The position numbers and the translations under genes are program-made. From Bacillota bacterium (lineage in GTDB: Bacteria > Bacillota > Clostridia > Lachnospirales > Lachnospiraceae), in assembly GCA_023411225.1 (NCBI GenBank), contig JAEYPA010000178.1:1-32237 (forward strand): a stretch of DNA of 32,237 nucleotides, written 5' to 3'. Below the pieces are notes generated by a model that did not search any database, had not been told where the DNA came from, and worked only from the letters and a program-made list of their open reading frames with translations. Below are positions 8,670 to 18,239 of the stretch, piece after piece (within the stretch, counting starts at the first letter, position 1; the number at the start of each line of letters is the position of its first letter).

Positions 8670-9980
8670 TTATAAAATATCAATATACTCCCCAGCTAAA
8701 GCCTTATTCATGCTACGAACTGCACAGAACTTTCCACACATACTACAGGTATCACTATGATCTTCCTCAGGAGCACGACTACAACGAATGTTCCTGGCTG
8801 TAACAGGATCCAGTGCGCATGCAAACTGTGCCTCCCAATCTAAGGTACGGCGGGCATCCGCCATCTTGTCGTCAATGTCTCGAGCACCTTTAATACCCTT
8901 GGCAATGTCTGCTGCATGAGCGGCAATCTTGGATGCAATAATTCCTTGTTTGACATCCTCCACATTGGGAAGTGCCAGATGTTCCGCAGGTGTTACATAA
9001 CAAAGAAAAGCTGCTCCATTCATAGCGGCAATTGCTCCTCCAATCGCACTGGTAATATGGTCATAACCTGGAGCAATGTCTGTTACTATTGGCCCAAGCA
9101 CATAAAATGGTGCACCCATGCACAGGGTTTTCTGTATTTCCATATTTGCTGCAATCTGGTTTAACGGCACATGTCCAGGCCCCTCTACCATGACTTGAAC
9201 ATTATGATCCCAAGCTCTTTTTGTTAGTTCACCAAGTCTTACAAGCTCCTCAATCTGACATACATCTGTAGCATCAGCAAGACATCCCGGACGACACGCA
9301 TCCCCTAGAGAAATCGTAACATCATACTCTTCACAAATATCAAGAATGTCATCAAAGTATTCATAAAATGGGTTTTCTTCTCCTGTCATACTCATCCAAG
9401 CAAATACCAGACTTCCTCCACGACTGACAATATTCATTTTCCGTTTGTGTCTGCGTATCTGTTCAATGGTTTTCCTTGTAATTCCACAATGCAGGGTAAC
9501 AAAATCGACACCGTCTTGTGCATGAAGGCGCACCACATCAATAAAATCTTGTGCTGTCAAAGAAGATAAATCCCTTTTATAATGTATGACACTATCATAT
9601 ACCGGAACTGTACCAATCATAGCAGTGCACTCATTAGTCAACTTACGTCTAAAAGGTTTTGTATTTCCATGGCTTGATAAATCCATAATAGCCTCAGCAC
9701 CCATACTAACAGCACTTTTTACTTTCTCCATCTCTATATCATAATCCTTACAGTCTCTGGACACTCCAAGGTTCACATTAATTTTGGTGCGTAACATACT
9801 GCCCACTCCCTCAGCATCGAGACAGGTATGATTCTTATTGGCGCATATTGCTACTTTACCCTCACTCACTAGTTGCATTAACTTATCAATTGACATCTTT
9901 TCCTTTTCTGCAACCTTTTTCAGTTCTGGTGTAATGATACCGCGACGTGCGGCATCCATCTGAGTTGTATAATTTCTCAT
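8670..9980 (-). CDS. thiC: Phosphomethylpyrimidine synthase ThiC
   Basis: Radical SAM enzyme that rearranges aminoimidazole ribotide into hydroxymethylpyrimidine phosphate, the pyrimidine half of thiamine. At 436 residues it is the short form typical of anaerobic Firmicutes. Recognisable blocks are RRGIITPELKKVAEKE, GVDFVTLHCGITRKT, SRGGSLVFAWM, EGPGHVPLNQIAANM, YVLGPIVTDIAPGYDHITSAIG and, at the end, CSMCGKFCAVRSMNKAL, the unusual C-terminal cysteine cluster that holds the 4Fe-4S centre. The cluster spacing here is CX2CX3C, one residue shorter than the CX2CX4C of longer ThiC proteins. It is the last gene of the thiM-thiED-thiC operon, 54 bases after thiED, under the upstream TPP riboswitch. 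Confidence 0.96.
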   Translation of the reverse strand: MRNYTTQMDAARRGIITPELKKVAEKEKMSIDKLMQLVSEGKVAICANKNHTCLDAEGVGSMLRTKINVNLGVSRDCKDYDIEMEKVKSAVSMGAEAIMDLSSHGNTKPFRRKLTNECTAMIGTVPVYDSVIHYKRDLSSLTAQDFIDVVRLHAQDGVDFVTLHCGITRKTIEQIRRHKRKMNIVSRGGSLVFAWMSMTGEENPFYEYFDDILDICEEYDVTISLGDACRPGCLADATDVCQIEELVRLGELTKRAWDHNVQVMVEGPGHVPLNQIAANMEIQKTLCMGAPFYVLGPIVTDIAPGYDHITSAIGGAIAAMNGAAFLCYVTPAEHLALPNVEDVKQGIIASKIAAHAADIAKGIKGARDIDDKMADARRTLDWEAQFACALDPVTARNIRCSRAPEEDHSDTCSMCGKFCAVRSMNKALAGEYIDIL

Positions 9981-10034
9981 TTTAGTCTCTCCATTCTCCG
10001 TTAATACTGTGTTATTTACGTCCTAATCATCTTC

Positions 10035-11501
10035 TTACGGCTCACTAGTAAATTCATTCGTACAGGCAAATCCATGGGCTAACGGTCCACTTTTTTTCCC
10101 AAGATTGAGCATTGCTAAAAGTGCACCTCTAATATATTGCTTAGCTCGTTCCACAGAGGTATCCAGATCAAATCCTTTTGCCAGATTGGAGGCAATGGCC
10201 GAGGATAGGGTACAACCCGTACCATGAGTATTGGAATTCTGTATACGTTCTCCGTAAAACCAGCGATAGCTCCCATTACGGAATAACAGATCATTTGCTT
10301 CATTAAATTTATGACCACCTTTTAAGAGAACTGCACAGTGATATTGATTTGAAATCAGTTTGGCCACTGATATCATGTCTTCTGGCGATTCAATATGTAG
10401 ACCGGTTAGCTCTTCTGCTTCAGGAATATTGGGTGTCAGAATGCTAGCAAGAGGAAAAAGAGAGTTCTTCAATACCTCAATTGCCTCTGTACTTATGAGA
10501 CGAGCGCCACTTGTAGCAACCATAACTGGATCTACCACTATATTTTTGGCTTGATACTGTTTTAATTTATGGGCGATGACCTCTATTAGTTCTTTTTCTG
10601 GAACCATTCCTATTTTCACTGCATCCGGATAGATGTCGGTAAATACACTATCCAATTCCTGAGATAAGAATTCAGGAGTTACATTTAATATAGCCGTCAC
10701 ACCGGTAGTGTTTTGAGCAGTTAAGGCAGTGATGGCGCTCATGGCATATGTTCCATTGGCCATCATTGTCTTGATATCTGCCTGAATGCCTGCACCTCCG
10801 CTGGAGTCACTACCAGCGATTGTCAATGCTGTTTTCATACTATTTGAATCTAATGACTCAAATGATGGCACTGTCTCTATGGTAAGCTTTTTTAATTCTG
10901 CTGTTGCAGCTTTAATATCACTTTGTGCCAATATTGCGCTGATGACTGCAATTCCACATATTCCGGTACCAAAAAGCTCCTTCACATTATTTTTATTAAT
11001 ACCACCAATGGCAATCACTGGAATATCAACAGCTTCGCATATTGCCCTCAGTGTATCCATGCTTACATCCTTGGCATCATCTTTGGAATCGGTAGGAAAT
11101 ACTGCACCGACGCCCAGATAATCTGCACCATTCTTCTGGGCAAGAAGTGCCTGTTCAACAGTCTGGGCAGAAACACCAATGATTTTATCGGAACCTAGCT
11201 TTATGCGAACATCATCCGCCTTCGTATCGCTTTGTCCTACATGTACACCATCAGAATTTATGGAAAGTGCCAATTCCACATTATCATTTATTACAAATGG
11301 TACTCTATATCTTTTGCATAGTGCCTGTATCTCTACTGCTTCCTTAAAAAATGCATCCTTGCCCAGTTCTTTTTCCCTCAGCTGCACAAATGTTGCTCCA
11401 CCCTGTAATGCTTCTTCCACTTGATGGTAAAGGGTTGTTCCAGCTGACCAGGATCGGTCTGTTACTACATATAACAATAAATCCTTTTTATCGCATTTCA
11501 T
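10035..11501 (-). CDS. thiED: ThiE-ThiD fusion: thiamine-phosphate synthase and HMP(-phosphate) kinase
   Basis: A 488-residue bifunctional protein. Residues 1-206 are ThiE, with LYVVTDRSW, GGATFVQLREKEL, VPFVINDNVELAL, GVHVGQSD, DYLGVGAVFPTDSKDDA and PVIAIGGINKNN; it joins the pyrimidine and thiazole phosphates. After a short linker (FESLDSNS), residues about 222-488 are ThiD, with TIAGSDSSGGAGIQADIKTM, VVDPVMVATSGARLIS, LTPNIPEAEELTG, LLKGGHKF and HGTGCTLSSAIASNLAKG; it phosphorylates HMP and HMP-phosphate. Its start overlaps the end of thiM by 14 bases, which implies translational coupling. Fusing ThiE ahead of ThiD puts pyrimidine activation and coupling in one polypeptide. Confidence 0.95.
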   Translation of the reverse strand: MKCDKKDLLLYVVTDRSWSAGTTLYHQVEEALQGGATFVQLREKELGKDAFFKEAVEIQALCKRYRVPFVINDNVELALSINSDGVHVGQSDTKADDVRIKLGSDKIIGVSAQTVEQALLAQKNGADYLGVGAVFPTDSKDDAKDVSMDTLRAICEAVDIPVIAIGGINKNNVKELFGTGICGIAVISAILAQSDIKAATAELKKLTIETVPSFESLDSNSMKTALTIAGSDSSGGAGIQADIKTMMANGTYAMSAITALTAQNTTGVTAILNVTPEFLSQELDSVFTDIYPDAVKIGMVPEKELIEVIAHKLKQYQAKNIVVDPVMVATSGARLISTEAIEVLKNSLFPLASILTPNIPEAEELTGLHIESPEDMISVAKLISNQYHCAVLLKGGHKFNEANDLLFRNGSYRWFYGERIQNSNTHGTGCTLSSAIASNLAKGFDLDTSVERAKQYIRGALLAMLNLGKKSGPLAHGFACTNEFTSEP

Positions 11502-12309
11502 ACCTAGCCCCCCAATCTAAGGTTTGTCTATCCATTTTATAGATGGCATCTATGATTTTATTGCGATAGGTTGCATTACCATCACCTGGTTCCATATGAC
11601 TCCAGGCAATTTCTCCTGCAAGACCCATGGTACATACTGCTGCCACAGTTGCTTCAAATTTATGCTCTGGGTTAGCCACAAGAAATGCCGTTATCATACC
11701 GGAAAGTTGACATCCGGTTCCTGTAATCCTACTCATTTCAGGTCTCCCATTTCTTACAACGAAACATTTCTCTCCGTCACTAATTAGATCAATATGTCCT
11801 GTAATAACAATGATGCTTTTTGTCTGTCGCGCCAATACTTTTGCAAATTCCACTGTCTGGTCTAACATTTCTTCTTTGACTACATCTGCAACATCTGCTT
11901 CAACTCCTTTTGTTGTTCCACTTCCCATTGCCAGGGTTTTAATCTCGGAGATATTACCACGAATTACATCAAATTGTAGCAAAGTCATGAGTTTTTCTGC
12001 TGTCTTAGAGCGAAGGGTACTGGCTCCTACTCCTACCGGGTCAAGTAGGAGTATATGATCCAACTCATTTGCCTTTTTGCCTGCTATTAACATGGCATCT
12101 ATGGTTCTTTTGTTCAGTGTGCCAATGTTAATATTCAGTCCTCCACATATAGAGGTGATCTCTTCTACTTCCTCTGGCTCATCAGCCATAATTGGGCTTC
12201 CCCCACAGGCAAGTAGTATATTGGCTACATCATTTACCGTCACATAATTCGTGATGTTATGTACTAGTGGTGTTGTAATTCTTACATTTTCCAAATATTG
12301 TCCTAACAT
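11488..12309 (-). CDS. thiM: Hydroxyethylthiazole kinase ThiM
   Basis: Phosphorylates hydroxyethylthiazole, salvaging the thiazole half of thiamine. The 273-residue protein shows PLVHNITNYVTVNDVANILLA near the start, GGSPIMADEPEEVEEI, LLDPVGVGAS, RGNISEIKTLA and the active-site loop TGTGCQLSGMI. A longer open frame begins at 12408, but that ATG lies in the loop of the riboswitch terminator. The ATG at 12309 has the strong ribosome site AAGGAGG at the proper distance and begins the conserved domain (MLGQYLENVR), so I chose it. No thiazole biosynthesis genes (thiG, thiH, thiF, thiS) are in the window; here the thiazole appears to be salvaged. Confidence 0.94.
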   Translation of the reverse strand: MLGQYLENVRITTPLVHNITNYVTVNDVANILLACGGSPIMADEPEEVEEITSICGGLNINIGTLNKRTIDAMLIAGKKANELDHILLLDPVGVGASTLRSKTAEKLMTLLQFDVIRGNISEIKTLAMGSGTTKGVEADVADVVKEEMLDQTVEFAKVLARQTKSIIVITGHIDLISDGEKCFVVRNGRPEMSRITGTGCQLSGMITAFLVANPEHKFEATVAAVCTMGLAGEIAWSHMEPGDGNATYRNKIIDAIYKMDRQTLDWGARYEMR

Positions 12310-12380
12310 TTCTTCCTCCTTCATTCTTAAGGGAGTAGTGCACTGAACAAAGTGAACAATCTTCTTATTCATTTGTGCAC

Positions 12381-12419
12381 AAAAAAATGCAGATACACCA
12401 AACTTCATGGTATATCTGC
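12381..12419 (-). terminator. Riboswitch-controlled terminator of the thi operon
   Basis: On the minus strand the arms GCAGATATACC and GGTGTATCTGC (plus coordinates 12409-12419 and 12389-12399) form an 11-bp stem with a 9-base loop, followed at once by ATTTTTTT (12381-12388). It lies between the TPP aptamer and thiM, so thiamine pyrophosphate binding is expected to favour it and stop transcription. The ATG at 12406-12408 is in its loop and is not a start codon. Confidence 0.88.
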
Positions 12420-12431
12420 GTACTTCTCACA

Positions 12432-12520
12432 CATATCTCCCTACGTTGGCATTATCCAAATCAGGTTATGGGTTAAAGCCTTCAGCTTCCTCTCAGCCTG
12501 CTATCTTGCAAGCACCCCAG
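12432..12520 (-). promoter_or_regulatory. TPP riboswitch (thi box)
   Basis: The minus strand shows the conserved thi-box elements in order: GGGGTGC, GCTGAGAGG, a variable arm with AACCC, then AACCTGATTTGGATAATGCC and AACGTAGGGA. These are the hallmarks of the thiamine-pyrophosphate aptamer (RF00059). It lies 5' of thiM and, with the terminator at 12381-12419, should switch off thiM-thiED-thiC when TPP is plentiful. Confidence 0.97.
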
Positions 12521-12538
12521 TTTTCTAATTATTTCTAA

Positions 12539-12567
12539 ACTATACAGCTTTATGCATAATAGTGCAA
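12539..12567 (-). promoter_or_regulatory. Probable sigma-A promoter of the thi operon
   Basis: On the minus strand TTGCAC (12567-12562) and TATAGT (12544-12539) are separated by exactly 17 bases, and the TPP aptamer starts about 20 bases after the -10 box. Spacing and position fit a housekeeping promoter for the riboswitch leader. Confidence 0.7.
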
Positions 12568-12612
12568 GTGCTTTTTACTTGCTACCTTAGTGGATTATGT
12601 GTTGTTATGCAT
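12549..12612 (-). terminator. Possible terminator of the surface-protein gene
   Basis: Just after the surface-protein stop, TTTATGCATAA (12549-12559) and TTATGCATAAA (12602-12612) are perfect inverted repeats around an inner hairpin GCAAGT/ACTTGC (12564-12569 and 12577-12582). There is no clear U tail and the element overlaps the thi promoter, so the role is uncertain. Confidence 0.35.
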
Positions 12613-12620
12613 AAAATTTT

Positions 12621-15600
12621 CTACTTTTCTTTTTTACTCTTAAATCCAATTACAGTAAGTACTCCTCCCGAGAGGAACAGTATGGTAAACCAAAGTAGCA
12701 TGTTACTGTTGTCACCGGTTTTTGGTGATTCTTTGCCTTCCTCTTTTGCCATAATAGTAAATTGGGTGGATGCAATTCCAGTAACAGACTTAATGCCAAG
12801 GGTATAGGTTCCAGTAGGAAGTGTCGCAAGGTACTCAGGCTTCAACATCACTATAATGCTACCTTCTTTTAACTCATAGTATTTCGAATCTACTACTTTA
12901 CCGTTTACCAATACACTTATAAAATCACTGAAAGCTGCATTGGATCTGAAGTACAAGGTGCCGCCCTCATGTGGTTTCCAACTGCTATTCTGTCCCTCAA
13001 TTACTTCAGGAGGTAACATGTCGATTTCCTCTGTCCTAGTTTCCTCACAATGGATACAAGTGTAGGCTCTTATACCTTTTTGGCTAGTGGTAGGAGGTAA
13101 GGTGATAACGCCCTCGTCCCACGTATGCGTACTGTTAACGGTGATACTGACTGATTTCTCATTCCTCGCCTTATCAGTGACAGTAATGGTCTGTGTCTTA
13201 TCAGTAGGAGTTACGGTGAATTTACCATCTGTCAGTGTAATCGTCTTGCCATCCAGTGTTACCGTATCCAGATTATCATCAGTGACAGTCACCACTACCT
13301 CTGCACAATAGGTTTTACCATCGGTTGCACCACTGATAACAGGAAGGATATTATCTAGTACCACTCCTTCTGTACTGAGGATGGAACTATTGCCGACTTT
13401 ATCTGTAATTTTAACATAGACCACATAGCTATTGTTTGGATTAAGGCTAAAGGAGCCATTATACTCTACCCATTCCGTAACAGTCCTTGCTTCTGCCTCT
13501 GAGAGTGGCTTGTGAGAAAGATAATAAAAAGTCTTATCCACACCACTTTCCCTATCCTCTGAAGTGACAGTTACAGATTGGGTGTTTTTAAAGAATACTC
13601 CAAAACTAATGGTATTAAAAAAGCTGTTCCAGCTATTAGTGCCAATGGTAATGGTACCTGTCGGCGCATTATTGTCTATCAGCATTGGAAGTACCACGGT
13701 TTTTGTTTCTCCGCAGATACAGGTATCAATCCGCTCTCCATCTTTAAAATAAGTCGGTGCAGGATTTGGCGTACCCAATGTCCACTCATGACTTACTTTG
13801 GTGTCGGTGACAGTACAGTCACTATGGGTACATTGATGCCAGTGACCCTCCTCATCATGGAGCAAAGCTCCACTAAAATCATGGTTCTGCGAAGGAGTGG
13901 TCACTTCTCCACATACCAAGCAATGAACCTCGGTAGAGCAGTCATGATCATCAGCTTCAGGAGTATGGGTACTATTGATTTTTACAGCAACAGTTGTTCT
14001 GTTTCCGGCTTTATCCGTTACCACAATGATGCTTCCTCCGGAACCTGTCAGATGATACTTACCCTCTTCTTGATCTATCACAACTCCATTGACCCGAACC
14101 GAATCAAGATATTCTTCCGCTACTATGAATTCTTTGCTGATACAGTAGGTCGCACCATCTACTAATCCTGAGAGTACAGGAGGATCATCATCTATGGTAA
14201 CGCCATCTGAACCGAGATACATGACATTATTATGTTTGTCAGTTATTTTTACATACACAACATACCTATCCTTCGGGTTCAGCAGTATTGGATTAGAATA
14301 CTCCACCCACGAGGATATACCTTCTAGTTCATTTTGATTGAGTATTTCCGTAGACAGGTAATACTGGGTAGATTGTACACCACTTTCTGCATCGGATGAG
14401 GTGATTGTAACCTGTTGCTGATTATTAAAGAACGAACCAAAGGTAATAGCATTCAACTGTTTTTTCACAGAGTATGTACCAATCTTAATATCGCCAGTTG
14501 GTTTCATGCTATCTACAAGCATCGGTAGTACAACGGTTTTTGTTTCCCCGCAGATACAGGTGTCTATCCGCTCTCCATCTTCAAAATAAGTCGGTGCAGG
14601 ATTTGGCGTACCCAATGTCCACTCATGACTTACTTTGGCGTCGGTGACGGTACAACCACTATGGGCACATTCATGCCAGTGCCCCTCCTCATCATGGAGC
14701 AAAGCTCCACTAAAATCGTGAGTCTTTGCAGGAGTGGTCACTTCCCCACATACGGAACAATGAATTGCCGTTGAGCAGTCATGATCGTCTGCTTCAGGAG
14801 TATGGGTGCTATTGATTGTTACTGTAACAGTTGCACTGTTTCCGGCTTTATCCGTTACCATAATTACATTAGCTCCAGAATTTGTCAGTGTATATTTACC
14901 CTCATTCGGATGAATCACAGCGCCATTCACCTTAACGGTATCAAGATTATCATCCTGGATGGTAAAGTCTTTGCTGATACAGTAGGTCTTACCCTCTTCC
15001 AGTCCCGTGATTACCGGGGCAACATTATCAATCGTAATACCATCTGAACCGAGATAGACAACATTGTTATGATAGTCGGTAATTTTTGCATAAACAACAT
15101 ACTTGTCATTTGGGTTCATCAGTATTGGATTGGAGTAAGTCACCCATGAGGAAATACTTAAGATTTCACTTTGGCCTAGTATTCTTGTGGATAGGTAATA
15201 CTGGGTAGATTTCACACCACTCTCAGCATCCGCCGCGGTGATTGTAACCTGTTGCTGGTCCTTAAAGAACAAACCAAAGCTAATGGTGTTCAACAGCTTT
15301 CTCACAGAGTTGGTACCAATTTTAATATCACCTGATGGATCAATGTTATCTACAATCATCGGTAGAACAACAGTCTTTGTTTCCCCGCAAATACAGGTAT
15401 CTATCCGCTCTCCCTCCATAAAATAAGTCGGTGCAGGATTTGGTGTACCCTCTATCCACTCATGATTTACTTTGGTGTCTGTGACGGTACAACCACTATT
15501 AATACATGGATGCCAGTGCCCCTCCTCATCATGGAGCAAAGTTTCGCTAAAATTATGACTCTTCGCAGGAAAAGTCTGCGCACCACACAAGGAGCACTGA

Positions 15601-18239
15601 ATCTCGGTGGAGCAATCGTGATCGTCCTCTTCAGGAGTATGGGCACCATTCTGCTGTATCATATGGCAGATGGAGCATTCTTTCCAGTGGTGTTTTTCGT
15701 CTCTACTCCAAGTGTCTGGCCACTGATGCTCATGCTTACTCACAAGTCGAAGCACCTGATTGCTCATGCTTCTAGCATTCACAACCTCATAGGCGTCGTT
15801 ATCACTAAAAAAGCATTTGCTGTAATCGAGATTATTATTGTATGAGATATCCATAGGTGTGTCCCCTGTAGGGACCGGGCTTCCGCTTATCCCAATACTT
15901 CCCAAAAACCCGGTAGCAATTTTTACCTTATTAGAATTCAAGAATAAATTATCCTGAATCGTCTTGCTACCAGATTTTGTAATATTACCTGTTATAGCTG
16001 CTGTACCACCCACATCAACCGTACCATTTGAGGAGGTAGCAGTAACTACTCCACCTCCCCTAAAACCAGAGGTATTGCCTGTTATCATTCCGTCATTCAT
16101 TGTGAAATCGCCGTAGGAAAAGGATACACCACCACCTTCATTCGTGCATACATTGTCCAATATACTACCACCGTTCATAGTAAAATCACCTGTATATATT
16201 TTAACGCCGCCACCATTATATCGTGATGAATTATTACTAATCCTGCCGCTGTTCATAACAAAGGTTCCGCTACTATATACTCCACCGCCTTCCCATGTTC
16301 CAGAGTTGCCAGTAATATTTCCCCCATTCATAGTAAAGGTTCCGGAATTAAGTATACCGCTATTATTACTGCTGCCGGTGATACAACCGGAGTGATTTAA
16401 GCTACAATCATGCAAAGTAAGGGTGGCCTCTTTTTTTATCTCAATAACACTTCCATTGCCAGTTTGCTTAATGTTATGCCCATTCAGACAGAGGTTTACT
16501 GTTCCATTTTTAATCATCATTGTCTCGTTTAAGGAAATGTCACTGTCAAGATAGTAATTGCCTGGGGTAAGCGTTCCTCCGGTAAATGAAGAATCCATTT
16601 TACTAAAGTACCCTCCGTCATCATGGAGATGATCTGCCGGGATGCCGTAGGAAAAGGTCTCCGAGGTACCGATTATACCACATACACAGGACTTATAATA
16701 GATAGCTGGAGTTGTAGGGTCTGCTTGTGATTTTAACGCTTCCGGTTTTACAATTTCCTCTGTGTAGCTGTGTGCACTATAGCTGCCTTTTTCAATGTTG
16801 TCGGTAACCTCACAATCTAGGGCATTACACTCATGCCAGTGATGGGTCTCGTTGCGGGTCCATTTTGTATCCCATAAATGTGTATGAGGCTTTGAAATCT
16901 CAAAAGTAGAAAATGCACTGCCATAATCTGTGTACTTCCCTCCACTTAGTTTTTCGTTGAACACCTTCACTTTGCAGTGATCGCCTAAAAAGCTACTATA
17001 AGGAATATCCAAATTAATCGTATCTGTCGAGGAGGTAGATGTTCTTACTCGTTTATACTGATATACATTATCATTCCTGTCGGTAATAATGTAGGATATG
17101 GCTTCATCGGCACCAACCTTTGCACCTGTGTAAGAAAGATTTAACCTGAAAGAATCGGCATTATAGGTTATGTCACCTGTCTTTGTGGCGTTGAAGGTTC
17201 TGGAGGCATCTCGTACCGTCAGCTTATACTCATTTCCATTTTCTTGTGGCATCTCTGCATTGGTAACTGTCTCATTATTCTTTGTGCCAATCGCAGAAAC
17301 CAGTAGGATATCCTCTCCCATTACCCGTGTAAATGGACGTACGCCATAGGTATTAGCCCTTGCTCCATTCATATATGCGGTATAGCTACTATTCATACGT
17401 ACTACTCCAGCATCTTTAAAAGATGATGCATAGTTGGACACCGGATGTGTTCTGTACCAATGAGTACCGTAGGTTATACCGTTACCAGTATAGGTTGCAC
17501 AATTTTTGGAAGCTGCATAAACCGTAGCAGGTACATTTGCAATATACCTTGGAGTAGTACGATTTTCGCCGCCATCGTGTTGCAAACAAGGGACATATAC
17601 TTTATACTCACCGCTTTCATGAGGGACACTTCCACCTAGACTTGGATGAAAAGTTCCTCCGAATGTAACTATTTTTTGCGTGCTCATTACAGCTCTTTCC
17701 TCAGCTGAAAATGCTTTAGGAAGAAAAGTTCCTCTTAAGAATGAATTAAGTGCTGATGCATCGTAAGATACCAGCCACTTATCATCTTCAATTTTCCATT
17801 TTTTGCCTGGATTTTCTATCCACTTAGCAGTATCCAATACTTTTGTAGCAGCCAAGCCTATTGCTCCAGTACAACTATAGGTGTATTTGCTTCCGTGTAA
17901 GTCTAGATTTCTCGCCCATACCTGCCATTTAATTGGCTGCATGTTATTCGCATTGGAAGTATCCTGGGGATATTGCCCGTAATAGACAAACATATCGAGT
18001 CTATTAAAAATTGTCATACCTGTGCCTAATATCGGAATTTGTAATGTTGCAGGATCCGTAATTGACGCGGTGGTTTCGGCTGAAACCTCAAATGTGGGGA
18101 ATACCTCCATAGGCAGAGACATTACCATCGTAATAAAGCATAGTATACTGGCTGTAATCCGCCTTTTTTTTGAGCCAATAAACTTACTACTTTTTTTAAT
18201 CCTGTCGAGTAGAACTAAAAAGGGGGTAGATTTTTTCAT
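12621..18239 (-). CDS. Giant sortase-anchored surface protein with tandem repeats
   Basis: 1872 residues. A long signal peptide (about 1-54, hydrophobic ITASILCFITMVMSLPM) precedes a DUF6273-like domain (about 70-330, with VYYGQYPQ and a late YGVRPF). An Ig-like region follows, then two His/Trp/Cys-rich modules (LWDTKWTRNETHHWHECN and a later HHWKECSIC). Between them, at about 590-760, lies a beta-helix stretch with repeated MNGG.I..N and GGGV motifs. From residue 867 come three tandem repeats of 279, 279 and 280 residues, each with DDHDCST..C..CG, LHDEEGHWH.C, TPNPAPTYF, ERIDTCICGETKTVVLP and two Ig-like segments. A partial fourth repeat and a last Ig-like domain lead to SPKTG at 1838-1842, a hydrophobic helix and KSKKEK. 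This is a variant LPxTG sortase signal. It is probably an adhesin; its ligand is unknown. The ribosome site AAGGAGTG precedes the ATG. Confidence 0.88.
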   Translation of the reverse strand: MKKSTPFLVLLDRIKKSSKFIGSKKRRITASILCFITMVMSLPMEVFPTFEVSAETTASITDPATLQIPILGTGMTIFNRLDMFVYYGQYPQDTSNANNMQPIKWQVWARNLDLHGSKYTYSCTGAIGLAATKVLDTAKWIENPGKKWKIEDDKWLVSYDASALNSFLRGTFLPKAFSAEERAVMSTQKIVTFGGTFHPSLGGSVPHESGEYKVYVPCLQHDGGENRTTPRYIANVPATVYAASKNCATYTGNGITYGTHWYRTHPVSNYASSFKDAGVVRMNSSYTAYMNGARANTYGVRPFTRVMGEDILLVSAIGTKNNETVTNAEMPQENGNEYKLTVRDASRTFNATKTGDITYNADSFRLNLSYTGAKVGADEAISYIITDRNDNVYQYKRVRTSTSSTDTINLDIPYSSFLGDHCKVKVFNEKLSGGKYTDYGSAFSTFEISKPHTHLWDTKWTRNETHHWHECNALDCEVTDNIEKGSYSAHSYTEEIVKPEALKSQADPTTPAIYYKSCVCGIIGTSETFSYGIPADHLHDDGGYFSKMDSSFTGGTLTPGNYYLDSDISLNETMMIKNGTVNLCLNGHNIKQTGNGSVIEIKKEATLTLHDCSLNHSGCITGSSNNSGILNSGTFTMNGGNITGNSGTWEGGGVYSSGTFVMNSGRISNNSSRYNGGGVKIYTGDFTMNGGSILDNVCTNEGGGVSFSYGDFTMNDGMITGNTSGFRGGGVVTATSSNGTVDVGGTAAITGNITKSGSKTIQDNLFLNSNKVKIATGFLGSIGISGSPVPTGDTPMDISYNNNLDYSKCFFSDNDAYEVVNARSMSNQVLRLVSKHEHQWPDTWSRDEKHHWKECSICHMIQQNGAHTPEEDDHDCSTEIQCSLCGAQTFPAKSHNFSETLLHDEEGHWHPCINSGCTVTDTKVNHEWIEGTPNPAPTYFMEGERIDTCICGETKTVVLPMIVDNIDPSGDIKIGTNSVRKLLNTISFGLFFKDQQQVTITAADAESGVKSTQYYLSTRILGQSEILSISSWVTYSNPILMNPNDKYVVYAKITDYHNNVVYLGSDGITIDNVAPVITGLEEGKTYCISKDFTIQDDNLDTVKVNGAVIHPNEGKYTLTNSGANVIMVTDKAGNSATVTVTINSTHTPEADDHDCSTAIHCSVCGEVTTPAKTHDFSGALLHDEEGHWHECAHSGCTVTDAKVSHEWTLGTPNPAPTYFEDGERIDTCICGETKTVVLPMLVDSMKPTGDIKIGTYSVKKQLNAITFGSFFNNQQQVTITSSDAESGVQSTQYYLSTEILNQNELEGISSWVEYSNPILLNPKDRYVVYVKITDKHNNVMYLGSDGVTIDDDPPVLSGLVDGATYCISKEFIVAEEYLDSVRVNGVVIDQEEGKYHLTGSGGSIIVVTDKAGNRTTVAVKINSTHTPEADDHDCSTEVHCLVCGEVTTPSQNHDFSGALLHDEEGHWHQCTHSDCTVTDTKVSHEWTLGTPNPAPTYFKDGERIDTCICGETKTVVLPMLIDNNAPTGTITIGTNSWNSFFNTISFGVFFKNTQSVTVTSEDRESGVDKTFYYLSHKPLSEAEARTVTEWVEYNGSFSLNPNNSYVVYVKITDKVGNSSILSTEGVVLDNILPVISGATDGKTYCAEVVVTVTDDNLDTVTLDGKTITLTDGKFTVTPTDKTQTITVTDKARNEKSVSITVNSTHTWDEGVITLPPTTSQKGIRAYTCIHCEETRTEEIDMLPPEVIEGQNSSWKPHEGGTLYFRSNAAFSDFISVLVNGKVVDSKYYELKEGSIIVMLKPEYLATLPTGTYTLGIKSVTGIASTQFTIMAKEEGKESPKTGDNSNMLLWFTILFLSGGVLTVIGFKSKKEK
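13128..15641 (-). repeat. Three in-frame tandem repeats of 837, 837 and 840 bp inside the surface-protein gene
   Basis: The same landmark codon (His of HTPE or HTWD) recurs at 15639-15641, 14802-14804, 13965-13967 and 13125-13127. This gives units of 837, 837 and 840 bp, and a second landmark (AAGTCGGTGCAGGATTT at 13751 and 14588, nearly identical at 15425) gives 837 twice. Long stretches are almost identical between copies at the DNA level, so copy number may change by recombination. The rest of each unit has diverged enough that the duplication is not brand new. Confidence 0.9.

Noticed and set aside
12310..12408. N-terminal extension of ThiM (33 residues from an ATG at 12408)
   Set aside because: The ATG is in the loop of an intrinsic terminator with a T tract; the later ATG has a strong ribosome site and begins the conserved domain.
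13087..16395. Several plus-strand open frames inside the surface-protein gene
   Set aside because: They are antisense shadows of the repeated coding sequence, recurring with the 837-bp period and lacking ribosome sites.
16000..16420. Short repeated DNA in the beta-helix part, possible CRISPR-like pattern
   Set aside because: The periodicity is that of in-frame MNGG/GGGV protein repeats in the surface protein, with no constant repeat and unique spacer structure.
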